Part shown: piece by piece, positions 1 to 7,966 of the stretch | Position numbering within the stretch: the stretch's first letter is position 1 | How the letters are laid out: the number at the start of each line of letters is the position of its first letter | Source of the DNA: Cymbomonas tetramitiformis | Lineage: Eukaryota > Chlorophyta > Pyramimonadophyceae > Pyramimonadales > Pyramimonadaceae | Length of the DNA: 25,635 nt | NCBI GenBank assembly: GCA_001247695.2 | Contig: LGRX02029213.1 | Coordinates: 1 to 25,635, forward strand | Direction of reading: 5' to 3' | Position numbers and translations under genes: made by a program | The notes under the pieces: generated by a model | What the model saw: only the letters and a program-made list of their open reading frames with translations | Told to the model about the DNA's origin: nothing | Database searches by the model: none

Positions 1-140
1 CCGGTCCTGCATTGAATAATCCTCTCTTAGACCGTGTGTACAAGACAGTGCCATGCCATCCATAGAACGTGGCACACTGCGTACACCCGCCGGTCCTGCG
101 ATGAATAATCCTCTCTTAGACGGTGTGTACAAGAACACAC
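1..140. repeat. 89-bp tandem repeat, two units
   Basis: A segment starting CCGGTCCTGC at position 1 recurs at 90. It is followed in both by GAATAATCCTCTCTTAGA and GTGTGTACAAGA, and only a few bases differ. The repeat lies just 3' of the proposed terminal exon of the minus-strand gene. The first unit is cut by the window edge, so the full copy number is unknown. Confidence 0.7.
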
Positions 141-190
141 GCCGCCTGGGATCATAGCACTCAGCCATGGGAATGCAAATCTATCTCCGC

Positions 191-474
191 TCACATCTCC
201 TGGTGGGCCGCAAGGGAACGGTCCGCAACCAAAATGACCGCGCTATAAGTAAGTGTCAAGTACAGCTTTGCACATGGGCGTGCGTCCTCGTGAGAAAACA
301 AATGCTCGGAGGCGCCACTCACCAGCTGGTTATAAATGATGTACACGGGTGCGACAAGGCAAACACCGACGGTCAAGGTCTTGGACAACGAGAAGAACAG
401 AGTGAAAATCAGAGACACAAGTTGGATGGCGGTGCTGAATATGGTCAGCAAAGCATCAATGTTTGAATTCAGCA
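191..474 (-). CDS. candidate terminal exon of a multi-pass membrane protein
   Basis: Proposed last coding exon of a host gene on the minus strand. The 3' splice site is the AG next to 475-476. The exon opens with two bases that complete a codon begun in the exon at 884-1060, reads 93 codons and stops at TGA. The translation has a long hydrophobic stretch (LLTIFSTAIQLVSLIFTLFF, then VGVCLVAPVYIIY), which looks like two membrane helices. A GTGAGT at 317-322 and an AG at 243-244 could define an extra 80-nt intron, but the frame stays open through it, so it may be unspliced. I do not recognise the family. The exon call rests on splice phase and hydrophobicity, not on homology. Confidence 0.42.
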
Positions 475-614
475 CTGCCAACGGCCCCCATCAGCAGACC
501 ATCAATCAGTTCCACAAAAAGTCCACCGCACCATTCCACCCAATAGAAAATAGAGACTACAGTAAAGCATCTAGATCTCCAATGTTAACGATGGCACATT
601 CCTTGTTGTGTCGG

Positions 615-745
615 TCCTTGGATGGCTGTCACATGCCTGCTGTGTCAGGAAGCATCACATGCCGAAGGCGTCAGTCCGTGAATGGGTGCCGCATGCCTGC
701 TGCTGTGTTGGGCCTTCGATGGGTGCTACATGCCCAGTGTTCGCA
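615..745. repeat. degenerate repeat within a probable intron
   Basis: Three related stretches share GGATGG/GAATGGG/CGATGGG followed by YRCATGCC, near 618, 677 and 716. They are imperfect and irregularly spaced, and they lie in the stretch between the exons at 191-474 and 884-1060. I see nothing else in that stretch. Confidence 0.35.
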
Positions 746-883
746 CACTCATAGCTGCCTTATGTCAGCTCACAGAGCAGTCTTAAAGTGGACGAGCCCA
801 GCAAGGGTGATGCTAGTGAGGGGCAGTTCATATTAAGGATCATGTCGAGCTAGGTAGAGCATCGCATTAGCATTCATCATTAC

Positions 884-1060
884 CTTTGATGTCAGACTCC
901 AGCATTGTGAGAACATGTGAGATATTGACGGTCTCCAAAAATAGATGGTTGGTTTCCAGAACGTGTCGCACAATGTTCAGGGAGATGCCACAGATGAAGG
1001 TCGCGCCGGAAGCAAATTCGCAAGCGAATAAGTAGACCAGTTGAGCGCACGCTACCTCTC
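884..1060 (-). CDS. candidate internal exon of the same membrane protein gene
   Basis: This exon has 177 nt. It is bounded on the minus strand by an AG acceptor (TTGCAG, just above 1060) and a GTAATG donor just below 884. It starts with two bases completing a codon and ends with one base of the next. That matches both the exon at 1412-1807 upstream and the exon at 191-474 downstream (phase 1 on each side). The peptide has a hydrophobic segment, LVYLFACEFASGATFICGIS, consistent with a membrane helix, followed by an amphipathic stretch ending SDIK. The inferred introns are 351 and 409 nt. The family is unknown. Confidence 0.45.
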
Positions 1061-1411
1061 CTGCAATCTGCGCCGCGCAACAAAAGGGGACCTTCAATCA
1101 TGCCATTCGACGCTGACATGTTGCAAAACGGGTGACACGGGGGGTGAAATTCATTAAAAGGCTATTATTACGATAGGTGTCCGAAAAGTCCAAGGCTTAA
1201 ATGTCCAAAGAGAATCCCTAACTAAAATGACACAGGAGGCGTGTTGTGGGAGGCTTGTTACGAGAGGCGTGGATGGCATACAATCGAATTCTGTCGCGGA
1301 AGGACGGAGGCATCTCAAAGGAGTGTGTCACAAGAGACATGCCGCAGATGGCACACATGTCCTAAGAGGCGTCTCGGCCATCAATTGATTTGAAACATAC
1401 CAGCTTAATAC

Positions 1412-1807
1412 CTGGTGAGGAGAAAGAGAATGTGCCAACCAACGCTTGCAGGTGCAACGAGCTTCCTTGGGAGAGGTGTGTAGGCTGCAACAGAAGAGTA
1501 GACTGTACCAGCACGGCGGAAACCCATAGGAGGGTGATGAAGCCGTCAGTCTGGAAAAAGTTTTCGTTGCTATCCATGTCGTCATAGTCACTGTCAGAGC
1601 CACCGCTTTCGAAGAGTTTCATGATAACAAAGGGCTGCCCAGCAACCCAGGCCGCCTGCAACGTGCACCAGACAGAGTGGCCATCACTCCCCATCATCAT
1701 AGTGATCCGAGCAGCACGATGCCAACAAAAGAATAGCACGCACAAACACTGCAGCAACACCCTCGGATGCCCATAGTTGGAGACATACAGGTTCATACAA
1801 CAAAGCT
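1412..1807 (-). CDS. candidate internal exon of the same membrane protein gene
   Basis: This exon has 396 nt. On the minus strand the acceptor follows a pyrimidine-rich tract ending TTTTGTCTTAG, and the donor is CAG|GTATTA. Its phase (two bases in, one base out) agrees with the exon at 884-1060. The peptide shows likely membrane segments (LLQCLCVLFFCW, then TLQAAWVAGQPFVIM, then FITLLWVSAVLVQSTLLL) separated by an acidic loop (SGGSDSDYDDMDSNE). Taken with the next two exons this suggests four to six helices. No family is recognised. Multi-exon organisation is inferred from frame and splice consensus only. Confidence 0.45.
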
Positions 1808-3085
1808 CTAAGACAAAAGATACACAGTGAAAGGTAGTCGGCGAGGGTAGTGGCAGCACTATGGACCCTTGTCCGTTAAACCAGTAATAAACATCTTGCC
1901 ATCGGTAGTCTTATAATGTCTTGGCGCACTCTACATAATCTCAGTTTACACCAACACAAGGGCATTACTTACTATTATCAGAGTCAACATTGCGCGGTAG
2001 TCAGTTTTGAAGCAACCGTGACGTATTTGCATAGAAATTTAGTCCAAATGGGCTTTGAAATTCCGAGCCAATTCTGATAGCAAGCTTTCGGGTACCATCC
2101 TAATTTTGTTGCAAAGCTGTTGATTGTTGTCACACGTCAACATTTTGAAATTTAAAAGTACAAAAGTTATATGCAGAAAATTTTGGGGAACACATATGGG
2201 CATCTGATACCTTATCATTTGAGGCACGAGTTCGTATCATAGCCTCAAAATGCATCATATATTGTTCGCAGGACTGTTGGCAACAAGTAGGTACCAACAA
2301 TCTTCGGATCAAGTGGCCCAATCTCGACATTCTAAGATGGATGCGGGTTGGGACTTTGTGGGACAACTTAGTAACTACTTTTGCGGAAAAGTGATTTTCA
2401 GAATTTGATTTTCGATATTATTAGCCGGCGATTCGCTGGGAGCCACATAAAAAGTAAGAACTCTTTGTGATGCTGAGCGTCTCGCGCATCCACTGCGCTA
2501 ATCAGATGTACCATACGCTAAGTCGGGGTACAAGGATGAGCGTTCCGAGACTGTGTCAAAGCGCCAAATCAAGCGCACCCTGAAGATTTCCTTCAGTAGG
2601 TGTCACATGATGTAGCCAGAGGCATGTTAAGGTATCAGTGTACTCCCCAGGAAGCATACTAATACATAGAAACTTACTGCGCTAAGAAATATTAATTCAT
2701 TATTACTTCAGAATAACTTTTGCCGTCAATTGAAAACCCTGAGGCTGAATTCCTGATTTGATGATCCGCCATTGCAACCGGCTCGGACATACTGTACAAA
2801 TATAACGGGGACCGTTTGTACACACAAATATGAAAGAGAGTTATATGCTTTTGAAGTATGATCCAGAAATTGAGAACGATGCGCAAAACCGACTGGATTG
2901 CTGAGAACGAAATAAGTTTTGTATCTGCTGGTCATTCACTACAATCTGACACAATAAACAACTTTCAAAGATATATATATATATACATGCATACGCTTTG
3001 AAATATGAGCGGGTGGCCGACACTAGCCCTGTCACAAATAGACGCACTTTCGCAATGGCCCTGCGGAAATGAGTGAGGCACACAC

Positions 3086-3222
3086 CTGAAGTAGGACAAA
3101 GCACAGGGATTTCACTGTGGACCAGAACTCATTCTCATACAGCCACTGGATGGTCCACCAGACGGCCATCTTGGCAGTAACTTTCTTATTAAAGTGCTCG
3201 GCGGTGGAGCCGTCATTGTCGC
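3086..3222 (-). CDS. candidate second exon of the membrane protein gene
   Basis: This exon has 137 nt on the minus strand, from an ATTACAG acceptor to a CTTCAG|GTGTGT donor. It starts with two bases that complete a codon begun in the exon at 3621-3981, so the first two exons are in phase. It reads a charged stretch and then a hydrophobic, Trp-rich one (MAVWWTIQWLYENEFW, CFVLLQ). It ends in phase 0, while the exon at 1412-1807 needs one extra base. A possible 37-nt micro-exon at 2295-2331 (AG acceptor, GTACCT donor, phase 0 in and 1 out) would fix the frame, but it is speculative. Confidence 0.38.
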
Positions 3223-3620
3223 CTGTAATTCCTCCAAGCGACTGCGGTGTTGCGTCCTGCTCGAACAAGAGGTGCGCACCACAAACCAGTCGACCGCGCA
3301 AGCACTATAGGCACGCACTACACTAAAGGCGCAAACAGCCTAGGGAGGGTGCGAATAAACTGTCAGTTTGTAACTATGCCAACTTCTGCATTCTACCTTG
3401 GAAAACCGACTAAAAAGCACACACTCGCATAGCGGTTTTCGTTGCCTGCATCCTTCTTCCGAAAAAACCAAGAAAGCAAGTCTCGCCTGACTGTCAGCTT
3501 GGCTCAGGAGTGTGAGGGCCGTCGAATCAGGTCCACTATATAGGACACACATGGAAACTTCACCTCTTTACAGTCTACTCTTCTCAATTGAGCAGGCATG
3601 CTCCCGCTCTCCTGATCAAC

Positions 3621-3981
3621 CATCGACAGGGTTATAAAGCAAGTTGATAAGGTTTGGGTCGGGCCCATCCCCGCCTAACCTGTGCTTAGAGTGAAGATCG
3701 ATGCTTCGATGCCTCACCTTGTCATCCGAGGGCGACGTTGGCTGAGCTTCCGTTTGTCCCGCAGGGTCAAATGGTATTTTTTCTATTGCATCACTCTTTA
3801 GTCGTTCATGTTCTGCGGTGGTCTTGGTTGCTGCATGGAACGCCTTCGTGACAGGATCTAGGCGAAGCAGACTCGCCTGAAGGTTCTCCCGCAGGCTAAG
3901 CAACTCATCCTCTGACACGCTAGGTTCGACAGTGAGGGAGCCTCCCGCGTCCCTCGTTTTCTGGTACGTGGATTCCACCAT
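3621..3981 (-). CDS. candidate first exon of the membrane protein gene
   Basis: This minus-strand reading frame begins at an ATG (MVESTYQKTRD) and gives a soluble, charged, probably cytoplasmic N-terminal region of 120 residues. It includes an amphipathic stretch (SEDELLSLRENLQASLLRL). A donor GATG|GTTGAT at 3620-3616 lies just before the in-frame TGA and leaves one base, which matches the exon at 3086-3222 across a 398-nt intron. It could also be a small independent ORF. No family is recognised. The N-terminal methionine was chosen because it is the only ATG at the head of the frame. Confidence 0.38.
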
Positions 3982-4192
3982 ATTATTCGAGTAGCTTCAA
4001 TATTGTAGAGAAGCTTCGACTGCATCAGAGCAAAATTGATATTCGACGCTTCCACTGGGGGGGCTCGCAGTCTCCTGATCATGCGACCTGCGTAGCCTGA
4101 TTCCCCTTATCGTTTGCTCTTGTGAAATTTGGCAGGAAGGACCGGATTCCAACTGAAAATGCGTTTTGAATATTATTCTCGAAAAGTGGCAA

Positions 4193-4260
4193 GTGCACAC
4201 ACTCCAAAAGTGCACACGCTCCAAAAGGGCGCATGCTCCAAAAATGCACACGCTCCAAAA
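4193..4260. repeat. 17-bp tandem repeat, four units
   Basis: Four consecutive 17-bp units end in CTCCAAAA and begin GTGCACAC or a close variant. The units fall at 4193, 4210, 4227 and 4244. This is a short minisatellite upstream of the proposed first exon of the minus-strand gene. The rest of 3982-4620 has no coding signal that I trust. Confidence 0.8.
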
Positions 4261-4483
4261 GTTCATATTAAGAAGGGGTGCTTGACCCCGTGTTATCGAC
4301 GCTTCTCAAGCTGTTAATATCACCACCGCATATTTTCTAGGTGTTGCCTAAAAGAATGGCGCGACAAAGTCATCCAGTATGAAGGCGCGGTGCTTTGGAC
4401 CCTCCCGTCTCCTCTCCTGTATCAATCAGAGCATTGTATACCTCTGCTCTTATGAGAAGTTCAAGGTTTAGTGGACGAAATGC

Positions 4484-4530
4484 TAAATATATACAAAATA
4501 TATACAAAATATATACAAAATGTATATATG
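4484..4530. repeat. A/T-rich short tandem repeat
   Basis: Repeated AAATATATAC units with about an 11-bp period, followed by TGTATATATG. It is a simple-sequence tract with no associated gene. Confidence 0.7.
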
Positions 4531-4618
4531 TCGACTGTCAAGTTATGCAATTATGATAAATATTATGGTTGCAACTTACCTGCTTGTATATAATCGCCCA
4601 TCGCCCTACCCTTAAAGA

Positions 4619-4800
4619 AGCAACCCGCGAATGGCAGAGCGGGATGATGACACTGTCAGCGTCAGTCATGGTCATGGTTCAGTCAGCGTTCACTGTTTGT
4701 ATTTAAACAAGCAAACCGCGAATGGCAGAGCGGGATGATGACACTGTCAGCGTCAGTCATGGTCATGGTTCAGTCAGCGTTCACTGTTTGTATTCTTTGC
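4619..4800. repeat. 91-bp direct tandem repeat, two units
   Basis: The segment from CCGCGAATGGCAGAGCGGG through CACTGTTTGTATT appears at 4625 and again at 4716, almost unchanged. Each unit contains an internal short repeat, GTCAGCGTCAGTCATGGTCA, and each ends in TCAGTCAGCGTTCACTG. No ORF spans it. Confidence 0.85.
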
Positions 4801-4867
4801 AATAAATACATAAATCTTAAATGAACGATGAGATGATCGAACGATCAGATTTCAGATGGCCTAGCGG
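4769..4867 (+). repeat. direct repeat, copy with a partner at 7410-7515
   Basis: This 99-bp stretch begins TTCAGTCAGCGTTCACTG and ends near GATGGCCTAGCGG. It recurs at 7410-7515 with only a few differences and a 7-bp insertion. The two copies are in the same orientation and about 2.6 kb apart. They flank the hairpin-rich block, so they could be ends of a mobile unit, or simply dispersed host repeats. Confidence 0.75.
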
Positions 4868-5560
4868 GTTAGTAATCCTTGTCAGCACATTTCCAATTTA
4901 ATCACTAGTAATGACTGTATATTTATACAATAAACACGCTCTACGACGCTTCGAGTAATGCGAATAATACGAATAATACGAATAAATAAGTATAATACGA
5001 ATCGACTCAAGTCATCATGCATCGATGCTCGGGTGCCGTCGTACGGCGTTTTGTCTCCATATACTATTTATCTTATACAACATTTTGCGATATAATCGCC
5101 GATAGTCATCATCACCCGAAAGGTTACATCGCGACCGTAAACATACGGTCAGATAGTATCTGCAGCATCAGATTCTGTATTCTGACAGGTGGTAACTCGA
5201 AACCGACTTAGTTTGAAAAATGACCTCTCAATGTGCATGTCTACTTCCGGTCAAAGCTGTGCTAAGGTCAACTTTTCACGGCGGTTCGATCTATCGGGAG
5301 GGTTTCATCTCGTTCGCAGGATTCCCGCCTGCAAGCGAGAGCCCTAGGGTAGGGGTCCCTGCCAGTTCGTTCCCGCCTTTCAATTTGGCGCATCATGCTT
5401 GAAAATTGAAAGATTTCCTCCCGATGAATCTTTCAAACTAAAACTTTTCTCTCCGATATACTTCAAGTTTCACTCGAAAACATATCGTCAACCGTTCCAC
5501 TACGGTGGGTACGTTTATCGCTCAGGGTTCGCTTTGATCCGCTGCGTTATCCGCCTTGCA
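4868..5560. other. stretch without a recognised gene
   Basis: It holds GAATAATAC-type short repeats (4958-5003) and one imperfect palindrome (arms CTCGTTCGCAGG near 5309 and CCTGCAAGCGAG near 5328). Several short open frames are present, none with a recognisable motif. I see no RNA gene. A GGTTCGA at 5261 is not embedded in a tRNA T-stem. Confidence 0.4.
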
Positions 5561-5562
5561 GT

Positions 5563-5763
5563 ATGGCGCATCCAAAAGTGGATAAGATGTATGAAAAATA
5601 TTCCGAAAGTGTTTCTCAAAGACGCAGAAAAGTTTCGCTTAAACGAAACCCTTCTGGCCGTTTTGCGCTCAAAGAAACAGCAGATCAATCTGCTAGTTCT
5701 GAAGCTCCCTCGGCCACATCTGCCTTAGAAACAAATTGCGCGTTTCGCGCACAAGTAACTTGA
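5563..5763 (+). CDS. small ORF of unknown function, 66 aa
   Basis: This ATG-initiated frame starts MAHPKVDKMYEKYSESVS and becomes basic (RRRKVSLKRN). The composition is protein-like at the N-terminus, but the C-terminal half is made by hairpin sequences: palindromes at 5632-5649, 5679-5694 and 5737-5751 all lie inside it. The last 15 codons fall in a 185-bp tandem duplication. It may be the head of a gene broken up by hairpin insertions, or a chance frame. No function is proposed. Confidence 0.22.
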   Translation: MAHPKVDKMYEKYSESVSQRRRKVSLKRNPSGRFALKETADQSASSEAPSATSALETNCAFRAQVT

Positions 5764-6610
5764 AGCCTTGAGCTTCAAGTAACTTAAAGATATGTATCTT
5801 GGCAGTATTTGTGCCAAGTTTCGTGCTCTAGGACGCACGGGAAGCCCTCGGCTGTTTGGCATCTTTGGGTTTGGGTGTCACGTTCGAACCTAAACCCAAA
5901 ACATCTGTCTTAGAAATAAATTGCGCGTTTCGCGCACAAGTAACTTGAAGCCTTGAGCTTCAGGTAACTTAAAGATATGTATCTTGGCAGTATTTGTGCC
6001 AAGTTTCGTGCGCTAGGACGCACGGGAAGCCCTCGGCTGTTTGCCATCTTTGGGTTTGGGTACGTTCGAACCCAAACCCAAAGGCAAAGGCATAGGACAG
6101 TTTCGTAGATTCTGTCCCGATGCCTTTGCAACCTCGCATGCTAACTCATATTATAATGAATATTCAACATTCAAGCGTTGGATACCCCACGCCAACGGGA
6201 AGCGCTCGGCTGATTTGTTATTTGGGTATGCGCACCCAAATGACAAAAAACGCATCTTTGAAACTCGTTAGTTTCAAAGATGCGTGGCCGATGCCTTCGT
6301 GCTTATGTGTATTTTTCATATGAAATATACCATGGAATAAATGTGAATATCCCGCACAAACGGGAAGCGCTCGGCTGTTTTGTAATTTTAGGGTGCACCC
6401 AAAATACAAAACGCATCTTTGAAACTCGGAAGTTTCAAAGATGCTTGCCGGTCGCGTGCAGCAGTAAAAGGCAAGGCAAAGGGTTTAGGATATAGAAGAA
6501 GTAGGAATAGTTTTCAGAAGCACTAGAATACTTTTCATATGCTTCTGAAAACTATTCCTACTGCCGCTAAATCTTAAACCCTTTGCCTTCCCCTTTGCCT
6601 TTGACCTTCC
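5630..6610. repeat. array of hairpins organised in four related modules
   Basis: Nearly the whole stretch is palindromic. Examples (left arm / right arm): 5679-5685/5688-5694; 5758-5766/5772-5780; 5798-5804/5812-5818; 6049-6061/6070-6082; 6084-6093/6120-6129 with an inner 6095-6100/6112-6117; 6214-6227/6234-6247 (one mismatch); 6250-6265/6270-6285; 6413-6426/6431-6444; 6500-6521/6541-6562. A conserved core, CGGGAAGCSCTCGGCTG, recurs four times near 5838, 6023, 6197 and 6360, each followed by a G-rich/C-rich hairpin. The first two modules are a 185-bp tandem duplication (5716-5900 and 5901-6085). The nature is unknown: palindromic mobile elements or a structured RNA locus are both possible. 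Confidence 0.75.
6465..6602. repeat. long compound hairpin
   Basis: A perfect 22-bp inverted repeat (6500-6521 and 6541-6562) surrounds a 19-nt loop. Outside it, a second pair (6475-6491 and 6571-6587, GGCAAAGGGTTTA core) matches at 16 of 17 positions. Further out, purine-rich AAAAGGC and its complement also pair. This is the largest fold in the array and lies at its right end. No transcript evidence can be drawn from the sequence. Confidence 0.75.
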
Positions 6611-6719
6611 GTTCGCAGCTTTACCATTCTGTTTCTGAGCGAACTGGAGTTTCAAGGAGTTCGGCAGTTTGCCAGAGTTCTCCATCATTATCTTCATCCA
6701 CGAAAGCAGTCGGATCAAG

Positions 6720-7046
6720 AATTCGCTAAATCCAGATCGTTTAAAATAATTTATATTTCGGGTATATTCGATGCATCTTGAGTCAGAAGATGGTGTATAA
6801 AATGATGTTCATTACAAACGAAAAACGCCGTACGCGTCGGGTTTCAACTATATAATTAGTTTAGCGAGATAAAATCCACCAAAAAAATGCTCGAGCAAAA
6901 GTTACCAGGTGAATTTCGAATTTTGAATTATTTGTCTTGCTATTGTGTCATATGGAGACACCTGGCGCCAATATCGTCGTAAGCATCGTAGCATTGGCGA
7001 ATATATCAAATCTATCGCGCGTCGCAACCGCTAATCCTCAGGGCCC
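6720..7046. other. A/T-rich stretch without recognised features
   Basis: No long frame, palindrome or family motif is seen between the end of the hairpin array and the GGTAC-rich stretch. Confidence 0.4.
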
Positions 7047-7275
7047 TGCACAGGTACAAAAGTACTCGGGTATTTTTGCCAGGTGCAGGCACCTAGGTAC
7101 TGTGACACTAGGTGTACACTAAGATACCTTTACCTGTACCTGTACCTGGTTGGCTAGTACCTGTACCTGTGGACACCTGTGTCCGATTTTCAGAATTGAA
7201 AGTACCTGGTACCTTACCTGACGGCCAGGATTTTGCCAGGTCCTACCTGTGGAATTCAGGTACTTTTAAGGTACA
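7047..7275. repeat. cluster of GGTAC/GTACC and CAGGT/ACCTG motifs
   Basis: Within about 230 bp the hexamers CAGGTA, GGTACC, GTACCT and TACCTG occur roughly fifteen times in both orientations, for example CCTGTACCTGTACCTGG near 7137 and AAAGTACCTGGTACC near 7199. Spacing is irregular, so this is not a simple tandem repeat. It could be a clustered protein-binding site or a decayed satellite. Confidence 0.6.
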
Positions 7276-7409
7276 TTATGACACAGTGTTAACGATGACA
7301 AATTGGATCGATGATCGGCACATCCGATTTATGTCACATTCCCGAGTGAGTGTTAACGTGTAGCATCGTGGTATAATTCGTACTTTGCCGTGACACCGAA
7401 CTTGGAAAC

Positions 7410-7515
7410 TTCAGTCAGCGTTCACTGTTTGTATTCTTTCATCTTTGCAATAAATACATAAATCTTAAATGAACGATGAGATGATCGAACGATCAGATTT
7501 CAGATGGCCTGGCGG
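7410..7515 (+). repeat. direct repeat, second copy of 4769-4867
   Basis: Same sequence as 4769-4867 with an extra 7 bp in the CTTTCATCTTTGC stretch. After GCGG the two copies diverge. This copy continues into a short palindrome at 7517-7534 (GATCTCAA, 2-nt spacer, TTGAGATC) and then reaches the insertion site of the minus-strand LINE copy at 7557. Confidence 0.75.
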
Positions 7516-7556
7516 AGATCTCAAAATTGAGATCGACCAAGCCGAGTATAGTACCT

Positions 7557-7564
7557 AGTCATAT
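7557..7564 (+). repeat. target-site duplication, left copy (AGTCATAT)
   Basis: AGTCATAT occurs here, immediately outside the 3' tail of the minus-strand LINE copy, and again at 16013-16020 at its 5' end. The match coincides with the point where homology between the two LINE copies stops (about 16014). This is the expected footprint of target-primed insertion. Eight bases could match by chance, but not readily at both boundaries. Confidence 0.7.
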
Positions 7565-7580
7565 AATAATAATAATAAAA
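7564..7580 (-). repeat. (TTA)n 3' tail of the minus-strand LINE
   Basis: On the element's sense strand this reads TTTTATTATTATTATT, directly next to the proposed target-site duplication. Short simple-repeat tails in place of poly(A) are common in RNase H-bearing LINE lineages. Confidence 0.6.
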
Positions 7581-7782
7581 CATTTACGCTAGTAAAGGGG
7601 ACAAAGTCCTGAGAGTGCGGTATCCCTGCAAAGCAGGCTAGTGAAAACACCAGGCGAGGGGCTACTCCCTCTACTATAGCGCGCCCACAGAGGGGCTCAA
7701 CCCACTTTTCAGCAGGGTGACATCTAGAGAAAAGGCTAAGTGCTAAGCAAAAAACTCTAGAAGATGGAGAAGCAGCCATGGC

Positions 7783-7935
7783 CGGGTGGGTGGAGGGGTG
7801 GCTGAATCTGAGCGGTGGGGAAGGAAGTCGAAGAATTAAGGGGGTATTTGGAGACGTTGAGGAAGGGGGTTAGGGTGGGCGGGGAGGGGGTGGTGGGGGA
7901 GGGGAGGGGGGAGGGCCCCTCCCCTAGGGGACGGG
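7783..7935 (+). other. G-rich strand / C-rich 3' UTR of the LINE, potential G-quadruplexes
   Basis: The plus strand has many runs of three to six G between 7786 and 7935. The element's RNA sense (minus) strand is therefore C-rich just after the stop codon at 7967. Several G-runs are close enough to form quadruplexes in the first-strand cDNA. A short palindrome, CCCCTAGGGG, lies at 7921-7930. The rest of 7565-7966 is non-coding 3' UTR. Confidence 0.6.
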
Positions 7936-7966
7936 GAACCATCTTGTATTGCAAAGCTTTTGAAAA

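Noticed and set aside
2692..2935. Short minus-strand frames around 2692-2935
   Set aside because: Composition is not protein-like, there are no splice sites with matching phase, and the stretch is probably intronic.
5250..5290. GGTTCGATC resembling a tRNA T-loop
   Set aside because: The flanking bases do not pair into a five-base T-stem, and no acceptor stem or anticodon arm is found around it.
4769..7515. LTR retrotransposon bounded by the 100-bp direct repeats
   Set aside because: No gag, protease, integrase or RT lies between the repeats, and no primer-binding site or polypurine tract was seen. The repeats were kept only as direct repeats.
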